Source: Bordetella parapertussis
Lineage (GTDB): Bacteria; Pseudomonadota; Gammaproteobacteria; Burkholderiales; Burkholderiaceae_D
Assembly: GCA_945866125.1 (NCBI GenBank)
Contig: CAMBFZ010000019.1
Location: forward strand, 7,605 to 71,604
Reading direction: 5' to 3'
Length of the DNA stretch: 64,000 bases
Shown here one piece after another: positions 15,413 through 24,397 of this stretch. Below the pieces are notes generated by a model that was not told the DNA's origin, did not search any database, and saw only the letters and a list, made by a program, of their open reading frames with translations. The first letter of the stretch is position 1; each line of letters begins with the position of its first letter. The position numbers and the translations under genes were made by a program.

Positions 15413-16945
15413 TTAGCTAAATTTTTTACCTTCTTGTTCCAAGGTCTTCGAGCCAGCTCTGAGTAAGAAAGCATCCAGTACGGCTTGCGTGGCTTCTTTG
15501 CTCTGGCCTTGCTTGATACTGTTCACGATGAGTTCATCCGCCACGAGGCTGAGCACTTCGATTGGCAATTCGTCCGAGCGGATAATAGGATGAGCACGCA
15601 GATGTTCACGTAGCTCTGGAATGGCTTTATTTTGAGCTAGCATTGCGGCAATCCTGGCTTTTGCCGGCGCCTCGAGATACTGATCATCGAAGTGAAATGT
15701 AGTCAAGCTAATGTGCACAGCTAATGCCTCCACAATTAACGCGGCTTCGGTCGGATCGAGTGGGTATGCCGGTGCCTGGATACTTGTGAGCGCAGAATTG
15801 GATTGAATTAACGTGGCAAATACAGGCCCCATTACTCCAGTCACCTCGTCAGGTAAATCGCAAAATTTTAATTCGCTTACGTGTTGAAATTCAGGATAGT
15901 TCATCAACGTATCAGGAATCAGGTGCATGGTTTCAACATGTTTAGCTACTGAGACAGTGATGGATTTAAGATCATCCGACAAACCAGCATGCAGCAACAA
16001 ATAAGTCGCCATCGCTAAATCTTGCTCGACACCTAGTCCATCGCAGTGCATCTCGGCCAAAAGTAGCTGGGCATTTCGATGGCCTTGACTTGCTGCCTTG
16101 CGCAACCAGGTGGCAGCTTGAACATAATCTTGCTTGCCTGCCTGTCCGTGTGCGTACATCAATCCTAAATTACCCTGCGAAAATGCGCAGCCTTGATCCG
16201 CGGCTTTGCGATGCCAGTCTGCAGCTTTCCCGTAATCTTGGTCGACGCTATCGCCATTGAAGTACAGCACCGCCAAATTACTCTGCGCCATTGCATGGCC
16301 TTGGTAAGCCGCCTTGTGCCACCAGAAAAACGCTTGATCGTAATCTTTCTTTACACCGACTCCGCTCGCATACATATCGGCTAAATTATTTTGAGAAGCT
16401 GCATGACCTTGGTCAGCCGCCTTGTGCCACCAGAAAAACGCTTGCTCGTAATCTTGGTCGACACCTTCTCCCGTGGCGTACAGTTCTGCCAAATTATTCT
16501 GTGCAAGCGCATTGCCTTGGTCTGCGGCCAGGCGGTACCAAGTGGCAGCTTGAGCGACATCTTTTTCGACATTTTCGCCATTCTCGAAACACCTTCCTAG
16601 TTCGAGTTGTGCATACTCTTCGCCAGACAGCGCTGCGCGTTCTAGTACAACGAATAGCACTGCGGAAAAATTAAGCATCGCATCCACGTTGTTACGCACG
16701 TCGTTGTCAGCTGTTTCAATTGGTGTAGGTGCCAACGGGATACCATTTGATTCACCGGTTTCCTCATCACGCACCATTGAAGAATGCGTCGGTTCTCGGT
16801 TAATCAGTCTAGGCACGGAGCTCCCTGAATTGAATGCGGTGGGTGGCGTGGATTCAGTGCGCGTTGTTGAATCCGTCCGCGCGTTATCTGCATCAATAGA
16901 TTGATTAGACGTCTGAGTTAAATCCGCTGATAGAACACGTTTCAT
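15413..16945 (-). CDS. Sel1-repeat protein with Ser/Thr-rich N-terminus
   Basis: 510 residues with no signal peptide. Residues 1-90 are polar and rich in Ser/Thr/Asn (TQTSNQSIDADNARTDS). About residues 105-330 hold six or so Sel1-like repeats of 36 residues (A..W+.KAADQGHA.AQNNLA.MY..G.GV.QDY), a solenoid that binds other proteins. The C-terminal 170 residues are not recognised, but contain LPIEVLSLVADEL near residue 460, which looks like the start of an F-box. The layout of disordered N-terminus, eukaryote-like repeat and unknown C-terminus resembles secreted effectors. Moderate GC and isolation in its strand context support acquisition. The effector idea is inference. Confidence 0.7.
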   Translation of the reverse strand: MKRVLSADLTQTSNQSIDADNARTDSTTRTESTPPTAFNSGSSVPRLINREPTHSSMVRDEETGESNGIPLAPTPIETADNDVRNNVDAMLNFSAVLFVVLERAALSGEEYAQLELGRCFENGENVEKDVAQAATWYRLAADQGNALAQNNLAELYATGEGVDQDYEQAFFWWHKAADQGHAASQNNLADMYASGVGVKKDYDQAFFWWHKAAYQGHAMAQSNLAVLYFNGDSVDQDYGKAADWHRKAADQGCAFSQGNLGLMYAHGQAGKQDYVQAATWLRKAASQGHRNAQLLLAEMHCDGLGVEQDLAMATYLLLHAGLSDDLKSITVSVAKHVETMHLIPDTLMNYPEFQHVSELKFCDLPDEVTGVMGPVFATLIQSNSALTSIQAPAYPLDPTEAALIVEALAVHISLTTFHFDDQYLEAPAKARIAAMLAQNKAIPELREHLRAHPIIRSDELPIEVLSLVADELIVNSIKQGQSKEATQAVLDAFLLRAGSKTLEQEGKKFS

Positions 16946-17162
16946 AATGAACTTGTCTCACTAATAAAGGGAGACACATCGGTAACGCGATTCACTAGGT
17001 AGTTCACCTGCCTTGCTTAGGCTATCGTGCGCATTCCATCGGTCGAATTTTCACTATTTCCCAAGCTACTTCGGACTATTTTTAGCAAAGGATTGTGCGC
17101 GCAGCGCGTCTGTAGCGTGAAGGGTAGGTCGGATAAAAATTGATCGATCGAACACGTGCAGA

Positions 17163-18095
17163 TCAAGCGTGGGCCTCACTAGACGGGGCCACGGTAACGG
17201 CCACGTCCAGTACATGGTGTGCCCCGCCGCGAATGACGCCGCGCACCGGTGAGACGTCTGCATAATCGCGTCCGATTGCCAGTGCGATGTAGTCCTCGCC
17301 GGGTGAGCTCAGGCCCCAACGATTGTTGGTTGGATCGAGATCAAACCAGTGCCCGCGCGGGGCTGCGCCACTGGTAGAAAATTCGGGGACATAGAGCGAC
17401 ACCCATGCGTGCGAGGCATCGCTGCCGATTAAGCGCGGTTGTCCGGCAGGGGTGTCGGTGAGCAGATAGCCGCTGACGTAGCGGGCAGCCAAACCAAGGT
17501 GGCGGGAACACGATAAAAAGATGTGCGCAAAATCCTGGCAGACTCCTTGCCGAAGCGCCAGTGCTTCGTGCGCCGGTGTATGAATATCCGTGCTCAGACT
17601 GACATAGCGGACTTGATGATGAATGCGATCCATTAAATCAATCGCAGCGTCAAGTACAGGACGACGCGGCGTGAAAATCGGGCGCACAAATTCGGCGAAT
17701 TCGGTGTGGTCAATGACGTGCGGCGACGCAAAAGTAAATTCGGCTGCCGCATCCCAGCGTGCGCCGGCATGATAACGAAAATGCTCGCGTACGTCTTCCC
17801 AGGCCGGGGTTTTTTGTGGCGCGAGCCGGCCGCTGTGTATCGTGCGCGTTTCAATTAGACTGCGGGCGGAAATATGCAAGACATCGTGCCGGCTTTGGAT
17901 GGAAAAAAAAGACCGCACATTGCCAAATACATCCTGATAGCTGCTCTGCCAGTCTGGCGCCGGCGTAATCGTCAGACGCGAATGAAGGACGTGTTGAGTC
18001 GGACCATCGCAAGGGTTCAAATGCGCGATGTGCTGCGCAATCTCGACGCCGGGTACGTAGCGGTAGGTGGTGTCATGAGTGACGTCGAGACGCAT
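17163..18095 (-). CDS. Transglutaminase-like cysteine protease/amidase
   Basis: 310 residues. Bacterial transglutaminase N-terminal beta-sandwich (MRLDVTHDTTYRY at the start), then the papain-like TGc core with Cys at about 185 (QGVCQDFAHIF), His at about 230 (SHAWVSLYVP) and Asp at about 253 (WFDLDPTNN). All three catalytic residues are present. It follows the ATP-grasp/alpha-E gene by two bases and is the last gene of a three-gene operon. Such enzymes, with CP-ATP-grasp and alpha-E proteins, are predicted to make or cut a small peptide or amide-linked product. No signal peptide, so cytoplasmic. Confidence 0.85.
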   Translation of the reverse strand: MRLDVTHDTTYRYVPGVEIAQHIAHLNPCDGPTQHVLHSRLTITPAPDWQSSYQDVFGNVRSFFSIQSRHDVLHISARSLIETRTIHSGRLAPQKTPAWEDVREHFRYHAGARWDAAAEFTFASPHVIDHTEFAEFVRPIFTPRRPVLDAAIDLMDRIHHQVRYVSLSTDIHTPAHEALALRQGVCQDFAHIFLSCSRHLGLAARYVSGYLLTDTPAGQPRLIGSDASHAWVSLYVPEFSTSGAAPRGHWFDLDPTNNRWGLSSPGEDYIALAIGRDYADVSPVRGVIRGGAHHVLDVAVTVAPSSEAHA

Positions 18096-18097
18096 GA

Positions 18098-20776
18098 TTA
18101 GTTTTGTACGCTGTGTTCGCGGGTATGGCTAAAATAGCGCGCACTGATCAGGTCGGACACCTGCCACACTACGCTGGTACATTGCGCCAGGCGCTGGCGC
18201 AAATGCGTCAAAACACCGTTGTCGTCGGTTGCGGCTAGTGCGGCCAAATCCCAGGATGACAGGTCGGGTACGCTTTGTACCAGTGCGTCGGATTCATGTG
18301 GTTCGGTACCCGTCAGCTTGCCCAAACGGCTGCGCAGGCTACGGGCTACCCAGGCTAGTGAGCGCGGATTGTCGCTGTCTAAGACCAGCAAATCCAGCAA
18401 GGCGCGCAGCTCACGGCTTTGTTGATTTTGTGCCTGGTAGGTGATGGTACTGTCGAACACGGCCAGTAGCGCGAGAAAGCCTGCACTATCTTGCTCAGGA
18501 TTGTCGAGCACCCCGGCGCGCAAGGCTAAGTCCAGTGCCGTGGTCAGTAAGCCCAAGCGCTCAAGATAACGCCCGATGGTCAGCAACTGCCAGCCGTCGT
18601 CGCGAGTCATGCGGTCTGATTGTGCGCCGGTGATGGCAGCGAGGGTCGTACTGGCATGCGTCAGACAAGCCAGCGCTTGCACGGGTGAATAATCATGACG
18701 ATTGATGGTCTCAGCGGTCTCCTGACTAAACACACTGACACAGCTGACAATCGTTCCCCACTGCTCAGTCGACAAACGCTCTCGTACGGCCGAGGCAGAC
18801 GTTTTGAGCGCCTGCAAATTAAAGCCCACGCTGGTGACGTGCTCGTGCTGATCAAGCGAGTTAATCAGCGTGCGCTCAAAAATACGGCGCCCGGCACTGT
18901 TGGCGTGCGACGGGATGTCCGCATTGGATTGCGCGAATTGTGACTGAGACTGAGACTGAGACTGAGATTGTCCCAATGCCGACGGTACCCCGGCCGGCAC
19001 CAGGCCTTCTTTTTGTGCGAGTGTCTTAAGCCAGCTCCACAACGGGCGCGAGGACGGATTTTCGCTATGCAAACTCTCCAGACAGAGCCGGGCTAGTCTG
19101 ACGGCGTGTTCACTCCGCTCGGTGTAGCGTCCCAGCCAGAAAAGATTTTCGGCAGCGCGACTTGTGACGAGCCGTTTGCGTTGGTACAGCACTTTAATTT
19201 TTGGCGTTACCTGGGCGAGCGTCTGGATAGGCAAGGGCAGTTGGGTGCTACTTTTTACCCAGACATCGGCGCTACTGCCACCGCGTTGCATTGACGCTGC
19301 GCCGCTCTGCGATAACGCGATGCGTGCTAGTCCACCCGGCAGTACATACCAGGATTGTGGGTCATTTCTGAGCGCAAAAACGCGCAACATAAACGAGCGC
19401 GGCACAACCGAGGTGGCACTCGCTGGTGCGGCGGTATTGTGCCAGGTTGGCATTTGCGCCAACGGCATTGTGCTTTGTATGGTGTAGGCGTCGGGCTGGC
19501 GGGTGATGCGCCCGACCCACTCATCGCGTTGTGCCTGCGACAGGCTACTGCCCAGCGTGGGCTCAAAGGTGTCATGCAAGACTGAGCCCGGGTAGGTCGG
19601 CTTAAAGGTGCTGTGGCGCAGCTGAGGTAGCGCTGCCTCAAGTGCCGCACGCTCGCCGCACCACCAGGTGTTTAAGGCGGGTAGTAGCAACGTCTCGCCG
19701 AGCAAGCGTTGGCTCAATGCCGGCAAAAATCCCAGCAGCGCGGGCGACTCCAAAAAAGCCGATCCCGGCGCATTAGCCATCACCACATTGCCGGCCCGGA
19801 CTGCCTGCAGCAGACCCGGCACGCCCAAGGTGGAGTCGGCCCGCAATTCGAGCGGATCGAGAAATTCGTCATCAAGCCGTTTGAGCAAAACATGGACCGG
19901 TTCGAGCCCGCGCAAGGTACGCAGATACAAATGCTGATCGCGCACCGTCAGGTCACTTCCCTCGGCCAGTGTCAGACCAAGATGACGCGCCAGATACGCA
20001 TGCTCAAAATAGGTTTCGTTGTAAGGTCCCGGAGTGAGCAGCGCAATATGCGAATCATTACCCGCCGGGCTTTGGCGTTTGAGGGAGTCGATCAGCTCAC
20101 GATAAACATCGGTTAGCGGCTCGATTCGCATGGCCTCATAAGCTTGCGGAAACTGGCGTGAAATCAGGGTGCGGTTTTCTAATAAGTAGCCCAGACCAGA
20201 TGGTGCCTGGGTACGCTGCGAGACCACCGACCAGTGACCATCGGGGCCACGCGCCAAATCGAGGGCAACGAGTTGCAAGTAGTTGCCACCGGCTGGCGTG
20301 ACGCCATGCATGGCGCGCAGATAGCCGGGATGTCCCTGCACCAAGGCCGACGGAATCAAGGCATCGTGGAGCAGTTGCTGCGGGCCGTAGACATCGGCAA
20401 TCATTTTTTCGAGCAGCCGGGCACGCTGCAGCGTGCCGGCTTCAATCTGCTGCCAGTCGTCATGGCCGACAATCAGCGGAAACAGATCAACCGACCAAGG
20501 CCGTTGCGGGCCATCCTGATCGGCGTAGATGTTGTAGGTAATCCCGTTGTCGCGTACTTGTCGGGTCAGCTCGTCGGACCGGCGATCAAAATCCTGCAGG
20601 CCGCTTGCGTCAATTTGACTGAAAAATTCGGCCCAGTCAGCAGACAAAGCCGTCTGCGTGCCACTAACCTGTCCCCGCAACTCATCAAAGTGTTCGCTCG
20701 TGGCGTGGGGGGCGAGCTGCCCCACGGCTTGCGCCAGCGAGCGGGGTGCAGCGATGTCGGGTTGGCGGGTCTCCAC
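18098..20776 (-). CDS. Circularly permuted ATP-grasp and alpha-E fusion protein
   Basis: 892 residues. The N-terminal ~480 residues form a circularly permuted type 2 ATP-grasp ligase (YNIYADQDGPQRPWSVDLFP; LLTPGPYNETYFEHAYLAR; MANAPGSAFLESPAL). Residues from about 540 form the alpha-helical alpha-E domain (AENLFWLGRYTERSEHAVRLAR, DGWQLLTIGRYLERLGLLT). In many bacteria these are two proteins; here they are one chain joined by a linker that includes a Ser-Gln run coded by a six-base repeat. The predicted activity is ATP-dependent amide-bond formation. It sits between two transglutaminase-like genes, with gaps of 22 and 2 bases. Confidence 0.85.
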   Translation of the reverse strand: METRQPDIAAPRSLAQAVGQLAPHATSEHFDELRGQVSGTQTALSADWAEFFSQIDASGLQDFDRRSDELTRQVRDNGITYNIYADQDGPQRPWSVDLFPLIVGHDDWQQIEAGTLQRARLLEKMIADVYGPQQLLHDALIPSALVQGHPGYLRAMHGVTPAGGNYLQLVALDLARGPDGHWSVVSQRTQAPSGLGYLLENRTLISRQFPQAYEAMRIEPLTDVYRELIDSLKRQSPAGNDSHIALLTPGPYNETYFEHAYLARHLGLTLAEGSDLTVRDQHLYLRTLRGLEPVHVLLKRLDDEFLDPLELRADSTLGVPGLLQAVRAGNVVMANAPGSAFLESPALLGFLPALSQRLLGETLLLPALNTWWCGERAALEAALPQLRHSTFKPTYPGSVLHDTFEPTLGSSLSQAQRDEWVGRITRQPDAYTIQSTMPLAQMPTWHNTAAPASATSVVPRSFMLRVFALRNDPQSWYVLPGGLARIALSQSGAASMQRGGSSADVWVKSSTQLPLPIQTLAQVTPKIKVLYQRKRLVTSRAAENLFWLGRYTERSEHAVRLARLCLESLHSENPSSRPLWSWLKTLAQKEGLVPAGVPSALGQSQSQSQSQSQFAQSNADIPSHANSAGRRIFERTLINSLDQHEHVTSVGFNLQALKTSASAVRERLSTEQWGTIVSCVSVFSQETAETINRHDYSPVQALACLTHASTTLAAITGAQSDRMTRDDGWQLLTIGRYLERLGLLTTALDLALRAGVLDNPEQDSAGFLALLAVFDSTITYQAQNQQSRELRALLDLLVLDSDNPRSLAWVARSLRSRLGKLTGTEPHESDALVQSVPDLSSWDLAALAATDDNGVLTHLRQRLAQCTSVVWQVSDLISARYFSHTREHSVQN
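18941..18968. repeat. Hexanucleotide microsatellite inside alpha-E fusion gene
   Basis: GACTGA is repeated four times in a row (18942-18965) with a partial fifth unit. On the minus strand it codes a run of alternating Ser and Gln in the linker of the alpha-E domain. Changes in unit number would keep the frame. Confidence 0.8.
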
Positions 20777-20798
20777 GGCGCAGGTCTTGGGTCTGTTC

Positions 20799-23700
20799 TT
20801 ATCGTCTCAGGTCTAACGTGAACGGATGTTCGCGGCTTGCAGCAGCATCAATATTGGGCATCATATCGGATAGCACACCCGGGGTATGGCCCATACGGAA
20901 GAAGCGACCCAGTCGGCGGGCCTCGGCTTCGTAGGCATTGACGGGTAGGTTGTCATAACTTAAGCCGCCCGGATGCACGACATGATACTGGCAACCACCG
21001 ACTGAGCGCTTCATCCAGGTGTCGACCAGATCAAATATCAGCGGCGCATGCAGATCAATACTGGGATGCAGACTCGAGGGCGGGTTCCAGGCTTTGTATC
21101 GTACGCCGGCGACAAATTCGCCGGTGGTGCCGCTGGATTGTAGTGGCACCGGGCGGCCGTTACAGGTGAGGCAATAGCGGCTTGCGTTAAAGCCGGTCAC
21201 CCTGACTTCGACGCGTTCAAGCGAGGAATCGACATAGCGTGCAGTACCGCCGGCAGTGCTTTCTTCGCCCATTACATGCCAGGGTTCCAGCGCGTGGCGC
21301 AAATGCAGCGTCATGCCCATGCTGTCCAGACTGCCGATACGGGGGAAACGGAATTCCAGATGCGGTGCAAACCATTCGGGCTTGAAGGCAAAGCCGCTTT
21401 GCTGCATCTCGGTGATGATGTCGTTAAAATCCATCTGCACAAATGCCGGCAACAAAAAGCGATCATGCAGCTCGGTTCCCCAACGGGTTACAGGGGCGCG
21501 ATAAGGCGTAGCCCAAAAACGCGCAATCAGCGCGCGCAGCAGCAGCTGCTGCACGATGCTCATGCGCGCATGCGGCGGCATTTCAAAGGCGCGCAATTCA
21601 AGTAAGCCGAGGCGGCCGGTGATACTGTCGGGTGAATACAGTTTATCGATACAAAATTCACTACGATGGGTATTGCCGGTGACGTCGATCAGAATATTTC
21701 TGAGCGTGCGGTCGACTAGCCAGGGAGGTAACTCGTCTTGGTGCTTGTCACGATGGGCATAAATTTCACGCAAGGCGATTTCCAACTCATAGAGTTGATC
21801 ATTGCGCGCTTCATCAACGCGCGGTGCCTGACTGGTGGGGCCGATAAACAACCCGCTAAACAGATAGGACAGGCTAGGGTGGTTATGCCAATACAAGATC
21901 AGGCTGGCTAATAACTCGGGCCGGCGCAAAAACGGACTATCTGCAGGGGTAGCGCCGCCCATCACAAAATGATTACCGCCACCGGTGCCGGTGTGACGGC
22001 CGTCGGTCATGAATTTTTCCGCAGACAAGCGCGACTCAAACGCTGCCTGATATAAAAATTCCGTGTGCGCGACGATCTCGTTCCAGTTGTGGGCCGGATG
22101 AATATTCACTTCAATGACGCCAGGGTCGGGCGTGACTTGCAATAGCTTCAGGCGCGGGTCGCGCGGTGGTGGGTAGCCTTCCAGCACAATCTTGAGTTGT
22201 AATTCTTCGGCCGTGGCTTCCACCGCTGCGAGCATGCGCAGATAATCTTCAAGCCGTGCCACCGGCGGCATAAATACATAAAGTGAACCGGTTTTTCCGC
22301 CGAATTCTTTTTCGGCTTTGGGGCCGTTCGCGCGCATTGGATCGCGCGTCTCGACACAGAGCGCGGTACGGGCAACGCCAACCGCGGAGGTAAATTTTTC
22401 CGGTGCGATGTCTGCGGCTGCAACGCTTGTGGCAGTCTTTGGTGCATCGATCGTGTGCGGCTGACTGCGCACATTGACCGTTGCAGGTAACGGCGGGCGG
22501 GGCGCAAATGGGTCTTGCTCAATCAGGTACGGATAGTCTGATTTTTTTACCCACGGTAGCGCATCAAGCGGCAGCCGGTAGCCCATGGGCGAATCACCCG
22601 GCATCAAAAAAAGCCGATCGTCGCGGAAATGCCAGGGTCCGGTGGTCCATGCTGGTTCATCGTTCTCGACGGATTCGGCGATTTGCAGTGGCAGCGCGTA
22701 GCCAACCACAGACTCGAGCTGCTGCAAAAATACGCGCCGCAGTCGGGCACGATCAAGCGCATCGTCAAGGCGGGAATCAAGCGCATCGACATTGACCGGC
22801 AGGCGCGCCTCGCGCCATTGATAATAAAGTGCGTCTTCAAAAGCCGGATGAATGTAGGCATCGGTCAGGCCGAGCTTGGCCGTCAGGACATGGATAAAAC
22901 GTTTGGCATCATCGGCCGTATAGACCATAGGTTCGGCTTCATTGGCAAACAAAGCCGGGTTGCGCCAGACCGGTTTGCCATCAGCGCGCCAGCAAATCGA
23001 CAGCGCCCAGCGCGGCAATTGCTCACCGGGGTACCACTTGCCCTGACCGTAATGCAAAAAGCCACCGCGGCCATATTCATCACGCAGTTTATTGACGAGT
23101 TCGGTTGCATAGCCCCGCTTGGTCGGACCGAGCGCGTCCGTGTTCCACTCAGGCTCATCGCGCCCCTGTGCCGCCACGAAGGTTGGCTCGCCTCCCATGG
23201 TCAGGCGCACGTCACCGGCCTCGAGCTGGTGGTCGACAGCGGTACCAAGCGCGATGATGTCGGCCCATTGTTCGTCGCTATAGGGTTTAGTCACGCGGGG
23301 CGACTCGACAATGCGCGTAATGTTCATCGCATGGCGGAAGGTCACCTCAGACTCGTCGACGCCGCCTTCGATTGGCGCTGCGCTGGATGGTTCGGGTGTG
23401 CAGGCCAAGGGGATATGCCCTTCGCCCGCGAGCAGACCTGAGGTGGGGTCCAGTCCGATCCAGCCCGCACCGGGCAAATAGACTTCGCACCAGGCATGCA
23501 AATCGGTGAAATCAACATCGGTGCCGCTGGGGCCATCCAGTGATTTGACATCCGGTTTAAGTTGAATCAGATAGCCCGACACAAAGCGGGCGGCGAGCCC
23601 GCAATGGCGGAGCAAGTGCACCAGCAGCCAGCCACTATCGCGACATGAGCCGCTGCGTTTGGTTAGGGTTTCTTCGGGCGATTGCACGCCGGGTTCGAGG

Positions 23701-24182
23701 CGCACCAGGTAGCGAATATCTTGCTGCAGTTGCTGATTGATTTTGACCAGAAAATCAATCGTGCGCATCGTGCTGCGGTCGATCGTTTTAAGGTAATTTT
23801 TGACACTCGGTGCGGCACAACCCACCTGCAAATAGGGCCCCAGTTCTTTTGTTAGGGTGCGACTGTAGGCGAAGGGATAATTCTCGGCATCGGGCTCGAG
23901 GAAAAAATCAAAAGGATTAAACACCGCCATCTCGGCGACGACATCCACCGTCACGGTAAAGTGCGTGGTTTTTTCAGGGAAGACCAGACGGGCCTGATAA
24001 TTCGCGAACGGGTCTTGCTGCCAGTTGATGAAATGGCCAGTCGGTTCGACCTTGAGGGAGTACGACAGAATCTGGCTGCGGCTATGCGGCGCAGGTCGTA
24101 GCCGAATCACTTGCGGACCTAATTCAACCGGGTGATCGTAGTGATATTCGGTAACGTGATGCAGGGCGATATGGAGGGACAT
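20799..24182 (-). CDS. Large transglutaminase with DUF2126 domain
   Basis: 1127 residues, first gene of the operon. The N-terminal ~290 residues are a transglutaminase: Cys at about 180 (RSGSCRDSGW), His at about 229 (DLHAWCEVYLP), Asp at about 245 (IGLDPTSG). From about residue 310 onward lies the DUF2126 region (VRLTMGGEPTFVA, GTGGGNHFVMGGATP, the last a Gly-rich loop rather like glutamine-synthetase/carboxylate-amine ligases). This two-domain layout is usual for the family. Together with the ATP-grasp/alpha-E protein and the smaller transglutaminase it forms the well-known but functionally unproven proteobacterial cluster predicted to build and trim a peptide. Confidence 0.88.
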   Translation of the reverse strand: MSLHIALHHVTEYHYDHPVELGPQVIRLRPAPHSRSQILSYSLKVEPTGHFINWQQDPFANYQARLVFPEKTTHFTVTVDVVAEMAVFNPFDFFLEPDAENYPFAYSRTLTKELGPYLQVGCAAPSVKNYLKTIDRSTMRTIDFLVKINQQLQQDIRYLVRLEPGVQSPEETLTKRSGSCRDSGWLLVHLLRHCGLAARFVSGYLIQLKPDVKSLDGPSGTDVDFTDLHAWCEVYLPGAGWIGLDPTSGLLAGEGHIPLACTPEPSSAAPIEGGVDESEVTFRHAMNITRIVESPRVTKPYSDEQWADIIALGTAVDHQLEAGDVRLTMGGEPTFVAAQGRDEPEWNTDALGPTKRGYATELVNKLRDEYGRGGFLHYGQGKWYPGEQLPRWALSICWRADGKPVWRNPALFANEAEPMVYTADDAKRFIHVLTAKLGLTDAYIHPAFEDALYYQWREARLPVNVDALDSRLDDALDRARLRRVFLQQLESVVGYALPLQIAESVENDEPAWTTGPWHFRDDRLFLMPGDSPMGYRLPLDALPWVKKSDYPYLIEQDPFAPRPPLPATVNVRSQPHTIDAPKTATSVAAADIAPEKFTSAVGVARTALCVETRDPMRANGPKAEKEFGGKTGSLYVFMPPVARLEDYLRMLAAVEATAEELQLKIVLEGYPPPRDPRLKLLQVTPDPGVIEVNIHPAHNWNEIVAHTEFLYQAAFESRLSAEKFMTDGRHTGTGGGNHFVMGGATPADSPFLRRPELLASLILYWHNHPSLSYLFSGLFIGPTSQAPRVDEARNDQLYELEIALREIYAHRDKHQDELPPWLVDRTLRNILIDVTGNTHRSEFCIDKLYSPDSITGRLGLLELRAFEMPPHARMSIVQQLLLRALIARFWATPYRAPVTRWGTELHDRFLLPAFVQMDFNDIITEMQQSGFAFKPEWFAPHLEFRFPRIGSLDSMGMTLHLRHALEPWHVMGEESTAGGTARYVDSSLERVEVRVTGFNASRYCLTCNGRPVPLQSSGTTGEFVAGVRYKAWNPPSSLHPSIDLHAPLIFDLVDTWMKRSVGGCQYHVVHPGGLSYDNLPVNAYEAEARRLGRFFRMGHTPGVLSDMMPNIDAAASREHPFTLDLRR

Positions 24183-24367
24183 AGTCAGTCAGTCACGTCG
24201 TGAATTATTCCGGTGATGCACTAAATTAGTGCGCACCTCGGCGCGATCGCCTAAGCGATCACGAAAATCCCGCGTGTGGCTGGTGTTTATAGGGCGTTTC
24301 GCTGCAATGAGGTGCTCACAGCGACAAAAGCATTTTGCATGCCCGTGGGGGTTGGGCGCGGGAGATT

Positions 24368-24393
24368 AGCCCGATACCCATCGGGATCGGGCT
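24368..24393. terminator. Hairpin after tssA, possible weak terminator
   Basis: AGCCCGAT and ATCGGGCT pair around a ten-base loop just past the tssA stop (24398, minus strand). The T-tract is poor on the minus strand. The rest of 24183-24397, between tssA and the DUF2126 gene, shows no gene. Confidence 0.4.
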
Positions 24394-24397
24394 GGTT

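Noticed and set aside
22629..23441. Long open frame on the plus strand within the DUF2126 gene
   Set aside because: It lies opposite a gene with clear domains and catalytic residues, and its own translation has no recognisable pattern.
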